DNA of 64,000 bases, from positions 1 through 64,000 of the forward strand of contig NZ_SPQC01000003.1 of assembly GCF_004569295.1 (NCBI RefSeq). Reading direction: 5' to 3'. The notes beneath the pieces were generated by a model. That model was not told where the DNA came from. It saw only the letters and a program-made list of their open reading frames with translations, and did no database searches. The translations under genes were made by a program, and so were the position numbers. This document shows, piece after piece, positions 55,194-63,851 of this stretch (positions are counted from its first letter, which is position 1; the number at the start of each line of letters is the position of its first letter). This DNA is from Rothia nasimurium. Lineage in GTDB: Bacteria > Actinomycetota > Actinomycetes > Actinomycetales > Micrococcaceae.

Positions 55194-56423
55194 ATGACCT
55201 CAGCCGCCGCACCTAATCGGGGCCTGCCGCCGATTGCAATTATTACCCTGGCCTCGCTCACGGCTGTGGGCCCACTGGCCATTGATATGTACCTGGCAGC
55301 GCTCCCGGCTATCGCGGTTGATCTGGGTACCACCACCGCTTACGCCCAGCTGACCCTGACCGCCTTCATGGTGGGCATGGGCACCGGGCAGTTTATCGTG
55401 GGGCCGCTTTCAGACAAGACCGGGCGCCGTCTGCCCCTCCTCATTGGTGTAACCCTCTGCGCCCTCTCAGCCCTGGTCTGCGTCTTTGCGCCGACCATTG
55501 AGCTGTTTATCGCGGCCCGTTTCGTGATGGGCTTTACCGGCTCCATCGGCATGGTGCTAGCCCGCGCTATCGTGGCCGATTCCACCAGTGGCCTGCAGAC
55601 CGCCCGCCTGATAGGCATCATGATGATGATCAACGGCATCGCCCCGGTCGCCGCCCCGCTCATCGGCGGCTTCGTGCTGGCTCACGGTACCTGGCGCGAT
55701 ATTTTCAAGGTCATTAGCGTCATTATCTCTATTTCCCTGGTGCTGGTTCTCTTCTTCATCAAGGAGTCCCTACCGGCAAACAAGCGCCGCACCGGTTCCC
55801 TGCTCTCAGCCTATGCCGGCATTATCGAGGTGGCCCGAATCCGCCGCTACCGGGGGTTCATGCTGACCATGGTCCTGGCCTTCGGTGCCCTCTTTAGCTA
55901 TATCTCTGGTTCGCCCTACCTGCTGCAAAACGTCATGGGTCTGAGCGAAACCCACTTCACCTACGTCTTTGGCCTGAACTCCCTGGCCATCGTCCTTGCC
56001 TCCACCGTGATGACTTCCCTGGTGGGCAAGGTTGCCCTGCGCAAGCTCCTCGTCATTGGCACCAGCTCCCTGCTGACTGTCAGCCTGCTCCTGCTGGGCT
56101 ACTTCCTACTGGGTACCCCTTCGCTTGTTCCCACCATGGTTCTGCTGTTTGCCTTCACCGCCTCAGTCGGCATGGTCTTTGGTAACGCCTCAGCCCTGGC
56201 ACTCGGCGAAGCCCGCCATATTGCGGGCTCCGCGAGCGCCCTGCTCGGCACCGTACAGGCGCTGATGGGTGGCCTAGCTTCACCCCTGGTTGCCCTGGGC
56301 GGCAGCAGCGCCTACCTGCCCATGGCCTGCGCGATGGTGGGATTTGCGGCCCTCAGCGCTCTAAGCCTGGCTACTACGCCGCGGGCCGAGAGCGACTACG
56401 CGACTGACCGGCCCAAGCCCTAG
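55194..56423 (+). CDS. Bcr/CflA-family multidrug MFS exporter
   Basis: 409 aa, 12 helices. The start fits the subfamily: LTAVGPLAIDMYLAALPAIA in helix one and the cytoplasmic motif GPLSDKTGRRLPL between helices two and three. Members export bicyclomycin, chloramphenicol and similar drugs by proton antiport. AGAGGAAG lies before the ATG. Followed closely (18 bp) by the convergent pabC-like gene. Confidence 0.92.
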   Translation: MTSAAAPNRGLPPIAIITLASLTAVGPLAIDMYLAALPAIAVDLGTTTAYAQLTLTAFMVGMGTGQFIVGPLSDKTGRRLPLLIGVTLCALSALVCVFAPTIELFIAARFVMGFTGSIGMVLARAIVADSTSGLQTARLIGIMMMINGIAPVAAPLIGGFVLAHGTWRDIFKVISVIISISLVLVLFFIKESLPANKRRTGSLLSAYAGIIEVARIRRYRGFMLTMVLAFGALFSYISGSPYLLQNVMGLSETHFTYVFGLNSLAIVLASTVMTSLVGKVALRKLLVIGTSSLLTVSLLLLGYFLLGTPSLVPTMVLLFAFTASVGMVFGNASALALGEARHIAGSASALLGTVQALMGGLASPLVALGGSSAYLPMACAMVGFAALSALSLATTPRAESDYATDRPKP

Positions 56424-56441
56424 CGAATGTCTACCCCACCG

Positions 56442-57323
56442 CTAGCTGCGCGCCAGGTAGCCCAGCAGTTCTTCGGTCAGCTCCTTATCGGTGGCCACGG
56501 GAGTGCCGTTGAGGTGGGTGACCGGCGCCAGTAGACGCACCGAGGATGCCAGCCACACGGCGTCCGCCTCCAGCAGGTCCTGGGGGTAGAGGGGCCCGTA
56601 ACCGAGCTCCCAACCGGCAGCGCGAGCACCCGCAAAGATAGCGCCCTGGGTGGTGCCGGGCAGAACGCCGTGGGCCGGTTCGGGGGTGTAGAGCACCTTC
56701 TTCTGCCCCTCGGTCTTGGCAACGATCACCGATGAGGTTGCCCCCTCAAGAATACGGCGGTCGTCGGTCACCCAGATAGCGTCGTCCGCACCGTGTTTGC
56801 CCACATAGCGCAATACCGACATGTTGATGGCGTAGGAAAGGGTCTTGGCCCCGGCCAGGAGCCAGGGGTAGGCGGAGTCTTCGGCGGGGTCGTGGCCGCG
56901 CGGTAGGAGCATAGCCCGCACCCCCTGCTCGCGCTGACGCAGAATCGTGGGTGAGGACGGGGCCACGGCCACCCAGGTGTGGGGGCCGGCTTCAACGGTA
57001 CCGCGGGAGATGATGATTTTGACGGTGTGCTCTTCACCCAGCACGGTCTGGGGGCCCTGGGCAGCGGCGTCGACGGCTAGCTGCACCGCAGCCCGCAGGT
57101 TGTCTTCAGCGGGCAGGGGCAGGTCGAGTAGACGGGCGGAACCGGCCAGGCGAGTCAGGTGGGCTTTAAATTTACGGACGCGGCGGTTAGCGGCCAGCAT
57201 GGTTTCAAAGACGCCGTCGCCACGGGTCAGCCCCTGATCTTCGATGTTGATGAGGGGGGCGGTGGCGTCAACCAGCTCACCGGCGGGGTTGGCTTCAGTT
57301 AGCATCACAACGGTTGTAGTCAT
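56442..57323 (-). CDS. pabC: class IV aminotransferase, aminodeoxychorismate-lyase-like
   Basis: 293 aa. The PLP lysine is in GAKTLSYAINM, and the N-terminal RGDGVFETMLA is typical of PabC/D-aminotransferase members. It probably makes 4-aminobenzoate from aminodeoxychorismate for folate, which fits the folate-linked FolD, GlyA, PurN and PurH in this window. A D-amino-acid or branched-chain aminotransferase cannot be excluded from sequence alone. ATG 57323 has GGAAG upstream. Confidence 0.83.
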   Translation of the reverse strand: MTTTVVMLTEANPAGELVDATAPLINIEDQGLTRGDGVFETMLAANRRVRKFKAHLTRLAGSARLLDLPLPAEDNLRAAVQLAVDAAAQGPQTVLGEEHTVKIIISRGTVEAGPHTWVAVAPSSPTILRQREQGVRAMLLPRGHDPAEDSAYPWLLAGAKTLSYAINMSVLRYVGKHGADDAIWVTDDRRILEGATSSVIVAKTEGQKKVLYTPEPAHGVLPGTTQGAIFAGARAAGWELGYGPLYPQDLLEADAVWLASSVRLLAPVTHLNGTPVATDKELTEELLGYLARS

Positions 57324-57565
57324 ACTTCCAAGCCTAACCCTTAACGCTGATGCTCCCGCGGCAACCTGGCGTTAGGGGCCGCGGAGCGGGAGCACCTGAT
57401 GCGAGCACCATGTGCGGCACGAGCGTGTTTCGAGCCCTCTGGTCGGGGGCTCGGAGTCGTTGACCCGAGGTCACCCAGCGTGGGGTATGGTGACTGGGCA
57501 CATACTTTCACTCTAACGCTGCACCCCGGGCTTTCTTAAAGATTTTGGACTTTTTAGGTCATGTT
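57324..57565. other. intergenic region upstream of pabC and downstream of ykoC
   Basis: 242 bp without a supported gene. A hairpin CGAGCCC (57431-57437) / GGGCTCG (57447-57453) lies in it. I checked it for a tRNA and found no cloverleaf. Confidence 0.35.
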
Positions 57566-58366
57566 TTACTGCCACACCCAGGTGAGGGTGCCAGCAAGGC
57601 TCGATGTCACATAGCCGATGATGAGCGTTCCCAGACAGCACAGCAGGAAGGTCGAATCATCCCTGCTATAGACGGGAACGCGGGCCCAGGTGCGGGGCCC
57701 AGCACAAAAACCGCGGGCTTCCATAGTGACAGCCAGGCGGGTGCCGCGCCGGATAGCCTGCACCAGCAGGGCGAAGGTCTGCCCGGCCAGGGTGCGGACG
57801 CGGCGAAGCAGGGAGTCGCTTGCCCCTAGCCCGCGTGCCCGCCGCGCCTGCCCCAGGGTATGCCATTCGCTGAACATGAGCCCCAGCAGGCGCAAGGCGG
57901 CCAAGGCGGCTAGGACGAAGCGGGCCGGCAGTTTAGCTGTCTGTGCCAGGGAGTCACCCAGGTGGGTAGGGTCGGTGGTGGTGATGAGCAAGAGGCTGGG
58001 AAGAATCAGGGCCAGGCCACGAACCATCAGGGATATACCCACGGCAAGGGAGTCGATGGTAATCCAGATGAACCCCACCTGGAGTACCGTCTCCCCCGTT
58101 TTATCGGCGATCAGCGAGGTAGACCAGCCGGTGAGCAGGGTACCAATCAGCAGGGGCCAGAAGCGGGCCAGCAGGGCGAAAGGCTGCACGCCCCAGACTT
58201 TGAGCAGAGCCAGTTCAAGAGCAAATACCACCAGGGCTGTGCCCCAGTCTTTGATGAGCAGCAGCCCTATCGACAGCAGGAAGGTAGCCAGCAGTTTGGT
58301 GCCCGCATTGAGCTTTCCGGCACGGCTACGGTGGGCAGGGCCTAGCGCGAAAAGGTCAAGAGCCAT
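57566..58366 (-). CDS. ykoC: ECF transporter transmembrane protein, thiamine-precursor type
   Basis: 266 aa, five to six helices. EcfT proteins carry two Ala-Arg-Gly motifs that contact the ATPases: RRARGLGAS and MEARGF are both here. It scaffolds the YkoED complex. The ATG 58366 overlaps the ATPase gene end by 11 bp (58356), a sign of coupled translation. Final gene of the operon that starts with ykoE and the TPP riboswitch. Confidence 0.92.
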   Translation of the reverse strand: MALDLFALGPAHRSRAGKLNAGTKLLATFLLSIGLLLIKDWGTALVVFALELALLKVWGVQPFALLARFWPLLIGTLLTGWSTSLIADKTGETVLQVGFIWITIDSLAVGISLMVRGLALILPSLLLITTTDPTHLGDSLAQTAKLPARFVLAALAALRLLGLMFSEWHTLGQARRARGLGASDSLLRRVRTLAGQTFALLVQAIRRGTRLAVTMEARGFCAGPRTWARVPVYSRDDSTFLLCCLGTLIIGYVTSSLAGTLTWVWQ

Positions 58367-59957
58367 GGGTGGGTTCCGCTTTCTGCAGGATCAGGCGCGT
58401 ACCGCCGAGGGCCGCTACATAGTCTGTATCGTGGGTTACCGAAACAACGGCCAGCCCCCGGTCGAGTAGTTCTTTGATGAGGGTGACGAGCTCGGCCCAG
58501 GTGGTGGCGTCCTGCCCGAAGGTAGGTTCATCAAGCACCAGGATAGCCGGTTCGGTGGCCAGGGCCGTGGCTACCGACAGCCGCCGTTTTTCACCGCCCG
58601 AGAGGGTAAAGGGGTTGGCGTCAGCCAGGTCGGTAAGGCGCAGGCGGGTAAGGAGCTCATCGGTGCGGGCAGCCAGCCTGTCTTCATCAATCTTCTCCTT
58701 GCGCACACGGGCCAGGTGCCGGGGGCCAAACTCTAGTTCTGCGCGCACGGTGGGGGCAAGGAACTGCTGTTCCGGCTCCTGGAAGACCAGACCGATACGG
58801 TCAGCCAGCTCGGCCGCGGGCCAACTAGCGGGGTCGGAGCTACGGTGCCGGGCGGGTAGGCCCGCGGTGAGTGCCGCATGGGCGTAGATCTGCCCCGCAG
58901 CCGGGTAGATTAGCCCGGCAAGGGTCAGCGCCAGGGTCGACTTCCCGGCCCCGTTGGGCCCCAAAAGAGCCAGGTGCTCCCCGGAAGAAAGGGTCAGGTT
59001 GATTCCACTAGCCAGGGTGGGCAAATCGAGGGTAGGCACCTGCCCCGCGGCGATAGCGCGGGAGCGCTCCTTACGCTGGCGACGGGTAGGTAGCTGCCGG
59101 GTCAGGCTCACCTCGCGAGCCTCAAGTAGCAGGGAGGAGCCGCCCTCTCCCTGCCCGGGGCGGACGTCCGCCCCCACCTGCCCTGCCCGGGGCAGGTGGG
59201 GCACATAGCCGGGCACCCACACCCCACCGGCAATGAGCTGGTCGCGGGCTTGTTCCAGCACCTGCGCAGACGGGCCGTCGAAGCTGATTCCCCCCTGAGC
59301 ATCGAGCACCAGCACCCGGTCAACGTGCTCTGCCCAAATACCAACCCGGTGTTCAATAACCACCAGGGTAGCTCCCGAAGCGGCAGCGGCGGCCAGGACG
59401 GCGTCGCGCACCTCAAGCACGCCCGCCGGGTCGAGGTTGGCGGTAGGTTCGTCCAGGAGCAGGGCACCGGGGTGCATAGCCAAGATGCCGGCTAAGCCCA
59501 GCCTCTGCTTCTGCCCACCAGAAAGAGCCGAGGTGGAACGGTCAAGGGGCAGGGAGCCCAAACCGACGGCGTCCAGGGCCCAGGTCACCCGGTCCCAGAT
59601 ATCCTCGCGGGGCACCCCCAGGTTCTCGGGCCCAAAGGCCACATCATCGCCCACCCGCGCCAGCACCACCGAGCTTTCGGGGTCCTGCTGCATGAGCCCG
59701 CAGACCCCGCGGGCCTCGGTGGGAACCTGCCCGTTGACGGTCAGCTGCCCCAGCTGGGTTTGGTCGTCCTCATCAACAAGCAGACCCGCCATGGCGTGCA
59801 GCAGAGTCGATTTGCCCGCGCCAGAAGGGCCCACCAGGAGCACCTTCTGCCCCGGGGCAATCTCAAAGTTCAGCCCCGAAAAGGCAGGGGTAGCCCGCCC
59901 GGGGTGGTGCCAGCCGAAATCACGGGCCACAAAGCGAGCCCCCTGCTCTACCTGCAC
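58356..59957 (-). CDS. ykoD: fused double ATPase of the thiamine-precursor ECF transporter
   Basis: 533 aa from GTG 59957 with CAGGGGC upstream. Two complete ATPase domains in one chain: Walker A GPSGAGKST at residues 43-51, then LSGGQKQRL and LLDEPTANLDP; the second has GPNGAGKST, LSGGEKRRL and VLDEPTFGQD. In YkoCDE this fusion powers uptake of hydroxymethylpyrimidine or thiamine precursors. Operon position between ykoE and ykoC supports the name. Confidence 0.94.
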   Translation of the reverse strand: MQVEQGARFVARDFGWHHPGRATPAFSGLNFEIAPGQKVLLVGPSGAGKSTLLHAMAGLLVDEDDQTQLGQLTVNGQVPTEARGVCGLMQQDPESSVVLARVGDDVAFGPENLGVPREDIWDRVTWALDAVGLGSLPLDRSTSALSGGQKQRLGLAGILAMHPGALLLDEPTANLDPAGVLEVRDAVLAAAAASGATLVVIEHRVGIWAEHVDRVLVLDAQGGISFDGPSAQVLEQARDQLIAGGVWVPGYVPHLPRAGQVGADVRPGQGEGGSSLLLEAREVSLTRQLPTRRQRKERSRAIAAGQVPTLDLPTLASGINLTLSSGEHLALLGPNGAGKSTLALTLAGLIYPAAGQIYAHAALTAGLPARHRSSDPASWPAAELADRIGLVFQEPEQQFLAPTVRAELEFGPRHLARVRKEKIDEDRLAARTDELLTRLRLTDLADANPFTLSGGEKRRLSVATALATEPAILVLDEPTFGQDATTWAELVTLIKELLDRGLAVVSVTHDTDYVAALGGTRLILQKAEPTHGS

Positions 59958-59972
59958 GCGCCTGCCCCTGGT

Positions 59973-60590
59973 CTAGGCCTGGGAACGGGGTGAGGTGCTA
60001 GCCCGGCGGCGGGCACGACCAGCGGCCAAAGAATCGAGCACACCGGTCGTCACCAGGGCACGGGTGAGAAGCCACGACACCAGGCCAGCTAGCAGGGTGC
60101 CGGAGATAATGCCGCACACCGCGTAGGTGACAGCCTTGGAGCCCTCAAAGACGCCCGCGTAGTAGATAAAGAGCTCAGAAATACTCATAAAGGCACCGGC
60201 AGAAGCACCCGCTAACAGGGCGGTGCCCAGGTTCCAGACGCGGTAGGCAAAGAGCAGGAAGACCAGCTCGGTACCCAGGCCCTGGATAATGCCGGAGATA
60301 ATGATGGCAACAGAGTAGCTACTGCCCAGCAGCATAGAAATCACCGCAGCCAGCAACTCGGTGTAGAGGGCAGCGCCGGGTTTACGGATAATATAGCCGC
60401 CAAGGACGCCCGCAATCAGCCAGGTGCCGCCCACTAGGGAGGCGTACTCGGGAGCCAGGGCCAAGGCGGTTTGGGCCATGTTGTAGCCGCCGTTATTCCA
60501 GGCCCAGAAGAGCACAGCGCAGGCAACAGCCAGCACAGAGGCTACTACAATATCGTTAACGCGCCATGTCAGCGCAGCTTTCTTAGACAT
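59973..60590 (-). CDS. ykoE: ECF substrate-binding protein for thiamine precursor
   Basis: 205 aa from ATG 60590 with AAGGAAGG upstream; an open frame to 60641 exists but overlaps the riboswitch region. About six helices. The conserved stretch IIRKPGAALYTELLAAVI, the next IIQGLGTELVF and the end ALVTTGVLDSLA agree well with B. subtilis YkoE. It binds hydroxymethylpyrimidine. First gene of the operon; the TPP riboswitch in its leader and a pairing that can hide its ribosome-binding site imply feedback by thiamine pyrophosphate. Confidence 0.93.
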   Translation of the reverse strand: MSKKAALTWRVNDIVVASVLAVACAVLFWAWNNGGYNMAQTALALAPEYASLVGGTWLIAGVLGGYIIRKPGAALYTELLAAVISMLLGSSYSVAIIISGIIQGLGTELVFLLFAYRVWNLGTALLAGASAGAFMSISELFIYYAGVFEGSKAVTYAVCGIISGTLLAGLVSWLLTRALVTTGVLDSLAAGRARRRASTSPRSQA

Positions 60591-60598
60591 AAAGCCTT

Positions 60599-60744
60599 CC
60601 TTTGGTGTGGTACAGCAAAGGGGGCATGCACCGGCAGGCAAAAACCAGCCGTTCTGTTCGACTCCCTAGCGCCGGTACTAACCGGATCAGGTTCGAGGGT
60701 CTGCATGTGCACTCTCAGCGCCCCGTGCGGGCGCTCCCCTGTCG
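60599..60744 (-). promoter_or_regulatory. TPP riboswitch (THI element) controlling ykoEDC
   Basis: Read on the minus strand the aptamer runs 60744 to 60659. The first closing helix pairs GTCG (60741-60744) with CGAC (60659-60662). Both signature loops are present: CTGAGAG (60712-60718) and ACCTGATC (60685-60692). Downstream, CCTTTG (read on the minus strand from 60621-60616) can pair with CAAAGG (60604-60599), which overlaps the ykoE ribosome-binding site. This suggests translational control. Confidence 0.95.
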
Positions 60745-60928
60745 TTTCCGCCGTGGGCGGACGTTCCTTCTGAACGCCTTTGTAGTATAGGCAGGTCAGC
60801 CCGGCAAAGAAAAGATACAAACTTTTATGACAGAAGCCGCAGCCAGCTGCCCACATTTACACAGTACTGATAGTGTTAGTGCCAGTAGCTCTCTGCAGAG
60901 CCTCTATCAGCTACCGAAAGGGAACCTC

Positions 60929-61192
60929 ATGAACCCCCTCATCAAGATCGCAGGAACCGCTGCCTCGCTCGGCGGCGTTGCCCTGGCTAACAAGGTCCTG
61001 GGCGCAACCTGGACCAAAATCACCGGCAACGAGCCGCCCGCCAATAACCCCGACGACGATGAGCGCTGGCGCGACATCATCCTCTGGTCCCTCATCACCG
61101 GCCTGGTTGGCACCGTCATCAAGGTCAGCATCACCCGTGCCCAGCACAAGATTGAGGCAAAGGCCGAATCAGGCAACCAGGCTGAGGTCTAA
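60929..61192 (+). CDS. DUF4235 small membrane protein
   Basis: 87 aa from ATG 60929 with AAAGGGAA upstream; the open frame to 60827 crosses the promoter region. Two hydrophobic segments: residues 8-27 and 46-65, with the acidic hydrophilic NNPDDDERWRDI between. This is the DUF4235 pattern, found widely in actinobacteria with no assigned role. Strong terminator follows. Confidence 0.88.
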   Translation: MNPLIKIAGTAASLGGVALANKVLGATWTKITGNEPPANNPDDDERWRDIILWSLITGLVGTVIKVSITRAQHKIEAKAESGNQAEV

Positions 61193-61216
61193 GCTCGGCC
61201 GGTAGTCCCGCCTGCA

Positions 61217-61260
61217 AGGCTGGCCCCGCTCAGTGGAGAGCGGGGCCAGCCTTTACTTTT
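61217..61260 (+). terminator. intrinsic terminator after the DUF4235 gene
   Basis: Perfect 15-bp stem (61217-61231 / 61238-61252), 6-nt loop, then T-rich. Confidence 0.93.
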
Positions 61261-61318
61261 ACCGTCATTTAACCGTTTCACAGGCCACAAGTAGCAACCG
61301 GGCCGATAGCATATAGCC

Positions 61319-62626
61319 ATGACCACACCAGCACCCGGCAGCGCCACCGCTACCGCCCCTGCCTCCCGCTCCACCTTCTTCGCCTGGACCCTGTGGGATG
61401 TGGGCAACGCCAGCTTCAACGCGATTATGACGACCTTCGTCTTCACGGTCTACCTCACCAGTTCCAGCTTTGGCAGCACCGAGCACACCTCGGCCGTCCT
61501 CTCCGCCGGTCTCACCATCGCAGGTTTCTGCATCGCTCTACTTGCCCCGCTCTCGGGCCAGCGGGCCGATGTGACCGGCCGCCGCGGCCTCTGGCTGACC
61601 GTCAACAGCCTGCTCCTGGTGCTTCTGATGGCCCTGTGCTTCTTCGTAACACCCTCCCCCGACTACCTTATCTGGGGTGTGGCCCTGTTGGCCCTGGGCA
61701 ACCTGGTCAATGAGTTCGCTGTGGTCAACTACAACGCTATCCTGCCCACCATCTCCACCCGCGATACCATCGGCAAAATGAGTGGAACCGGCTGGGCAGC
61801 TGGCTATTTCGGCGGCATCGTAGCCCTGCTCCTTGTGCTCGTGGGGTTCATCTCCCCCGGCCTGCTGGGCATTACGGAGGACGGCGCCCTCAACATCCGC
61901 GCTGTTGCCCTCTTCTCGGCGGCCTGGGCTCTAGTCTTCTCCCTGCCCCTGATTCTCAAGGTGCGCTCCCTGCCGCAAACGGTGCATCCAGACGCCCCCC
62001 GCACCGGCATTCTCGCCTCTTACAAACAGCTTTTCGCCACCGTCGTCAGGCTCTACCGGCAGGCCCCCACAACCCTCTACTTCCTGGTGTCGTCCGCTGT
62101 TTTCCGCGACGGCCTCAACGGTATCTTCACCTTTGGCGGCGTCCTCGCGGCGGGTTCCTTTGGCTTTAGCACCAACCAGGTGATTATCTTTGCCATCTTC
62201 GGCAATATTGTGGCAGGGGTAGGAGCCATGCTGGGCGGTTTCTTCGACGACCGTTTTGGCCCCAAACGCGTCATTATCTTCTCGCTGGTAGCCCTCATCG
62301 CGGTAGCCGTCCCCCTGCTGGTGTGGCCATCCACCACCATGTTCTGGGTCTGCGGTCTTGCCCTGTGCGCCTTTGTCGGCCCGGCCCAGTCAGCGGGCCG
62401 GTCCTACCTGGGTCGCCTGGTCGAGGAAGGCCAGGAAGGTGAGATTTACGGGCTCTACTCCACCACCGGCCGTGCAGCCAGTTTCCTGGCCCCCGCCCTC
62501 TTCGGCATCTTCGTCACCATCATGGGCAGCCAAATCTGGGGCATCGTCGGCATCATCATCGTGCTCCTGGCCGGCCTGCTCCTAATGATCCCCATTAAAG
62601 ACCCGCAGGTGGCCGCAGGGAAGTAA
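61319..62626 (+). CDS. MFS transporter, UMF1/Atg22-like
   Basis: 435 aa, 11-12 helices. The N-terminal FFAWTLWDVGNASFNAI is the hallmark of the UMF1 family (unknown major facilitator, related to vacuolar Atg22). Substrate is unknown, but Atg22 exports amino acids. The gene has no visible ribosome-binding site; AATAT-type -10 boxes close to the ATG suggest a short leader. Convergent with the next gene, 12 bp apart. Confidence 0.88.
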   Translation: MTTPAPGSATATAPASRSTFFAWTLWDVGNASFNAIMTTFVFTVYLTSSSFGSTEHTSAVLSAGLTIAGFCIALLAPLSGQRADVTGRRGLWLTVNSLLLVLLMALCFFVTPSPDYLIWGVALLALGNLVNEFAVVNYNAILPTISTRDTIGKMSGTGWAAGYFGGIVALLLVLVGFISPGLLGITEDGALNIRAVALFSAAWALVFSLPLILKVRSLPQTVHPDAPRTGILASYKQLFATVVRLYRQAPTTLYFLVSSAVFRDGLNGIFTFGGVLAAGSFGFSTNQVIIFAIFGNIVAGVGAMLGGFFDDRFGPKRVIIFSLVALIAVAVPLLVWPSTTMFWVCGLALCAFVGPAQSAGRSYLGRLVEEGQEGEIYGLYSTTGRAASFLAPALFGIFVTIMGSQIWGIVGIIIVLLAGLLLMIPIKDPQVAAGK

Positions 62627-62638
62627 GCCCTGACCGGG

Positions 62639-63841
62639 CTAGGTTCGGTTATCGGGGAGCGGGGCGTCCTCAGGGGCATCAGGCTGGCGGATGACTTTGA
62701 GCATCTGCCCGTCGACCATGCCCCGCAGGGCTGTGTCAAAGTCAAGGCGAGCGATATCCCCGTAGAGCTCAACCATGGCCTTATAAATATCATCTGCATA
62801 TCTGGGTACCTCTAGGAAAGACCAAATATCCCAACCGATGATGGAGATACGTGAGAGCCTGCCTGAAGTGGCCAGTAGGAAACTATCCCCAATTGCCAAG
62901 CCTTCGGTGCCAGCTGCCCGCTGGTAAAGCTTGTCGCCATTTGTCCCACCCGTTACAGGCTCAGGAGCACATAGGTAGTCAAAGTCCGGGGTGAGCGGCG
63001 GGATATCCAGTTGCCCTGCAAGCAGATCGCGGAAGAAGGGGAGGGTCTCGGTAATTTCGCTGTAGGTCAGCTTGATAGCTCCGCCCACACGGTTCAGCAG
63101 TCGGGCAAGTTCCCCTAGCCCCTGCGGCATCTGCTGCACCCCAGAGGACTGCAGAACAATCGTAAAGAGGGCGTCATCGAGCGGTAGGCGTTCCCAGCTC
63201 ACCGACGACTGCCCGGTCTTATCCCGGTCAAGAATCACCAGGTGTGAGAGGGCGTAGGTGCTGTCAGGTGCAGCAACTTGGAGTCCCCGCTGAGCAGGGT
63301 CATACTGGACCTTAGGTGCATTCTCCTCTTCGATCACCGAAAGGGGCTTGGGGTAGGGCATGATGCTCAAATCATCAACGTTGATCACGGCTGTCTCATC
63401 GCTGAGGTAGGCAAAAGAGGCCCCCAGCACGCTGGCAGCGGTGGTTTTACCGGTGCCAGAAGCTGCCACCAGGCCCACGGCTTGCCCGCTCTCGGCGTCG
63501 CCTAATACAGCGGCGTGCAAGAGGTGCTTGTTCCCAGCATGGGCTTTGAGCAGGTGCATGGTGACGTGCACCGTGAGACGCTCGGCTGCAAGCCCCTCGT
63601 CAGAGCTATCAATAGTGGTAGTTTCAAGGCCCTTGGGGTAGGCAGCTACCACGTCGGCGGCTGACCGCCGGGTCAGCACGACCAGGCGGACGTCCTCCGC
63701 ATGGGCCTCTGTGAGAGGGTCAATGATTTGCGGGGTTAGGGAACCCCAAGCACGCAGGGAGTCCTCCCAGAGCCGGTCCGCGGCGTCCTCAAAGACCACC
63801 AGCACCGGAACGTCTGCGGGGTGAAGCAACAGGCCGCGCAT
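62639..63841 (-). CDS. HPr-kinase-like P-loop protein with a PqqD/RRE-like C-terminus
   Basis: 400 aa. Residues 120-160 hold a Walker A (AASGTGKTTAA) followed by an SDETAV stretch, as in HprK-like nucleotide-binding domains. The C-terminal 80 residues (SRISIIGWDIWSFLEVPRYADDIYKAMVELYGDIARLDF) fit a PqqD-type winged-helix fold, used as a peptide-recognition element in peptide-modifying pathways. Such HprK-PqqD combinations occur beside ribosomal-peptide or glycan genes; here only an unidentified upstream gene is partly visible. The RBS AAAGGAG overlaps the upstream stop codon, so the two are co-transcribed. Function unknown. Confidence 0.72.
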   Translation of the reverse strand: MRGLLLHPADVPVLVVFEDAADRLWEDSLRAWGSLTPQIIDPLTEAHAEDVRLVVLTRRSAADVVAAYPKGLETTTIDSSDEGLAAERLTVHVTMHLLKAHAGNKHLLHAAVLGDAESGQAVGLVAASGTGKTTAASVLGASFAYLSDETAVINVDDLSIMPYPKPLSVIEEENAPKVQYDPAQRGLQVAAPDSTYALSHLVILDRDKTGQSSVSWERLPLDDALFTIVLQSSGVQQMPQGLGELARLLNRVGGAIKLTYSEITETLPFFRDLLAGQLDIPPLTPDFDYLCAPEPVTGGTNGDKLYQRAAGTEGLAIGDSFLLATSGRLSRISIIGWDIWSFLEVPRYADDIYKAMVELYGDIARLDFDTALRGMVDGQMLKVIRQPDAPEDAPLPDNRT

Positions 63842-63851
63842 GGGGGCTCCT

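Noticed and set aside
57361-57540. Possible tRNA near the hairpin at 57431
   Set aside because: No acceptor stem, anticodon arm or T-loop could be assembled around it.
60569-60856. Minus-strand open frame across the TPP riboswitch
   Set aside because: It covers the conserved aptamer and has no ribosome-binding site or family match.
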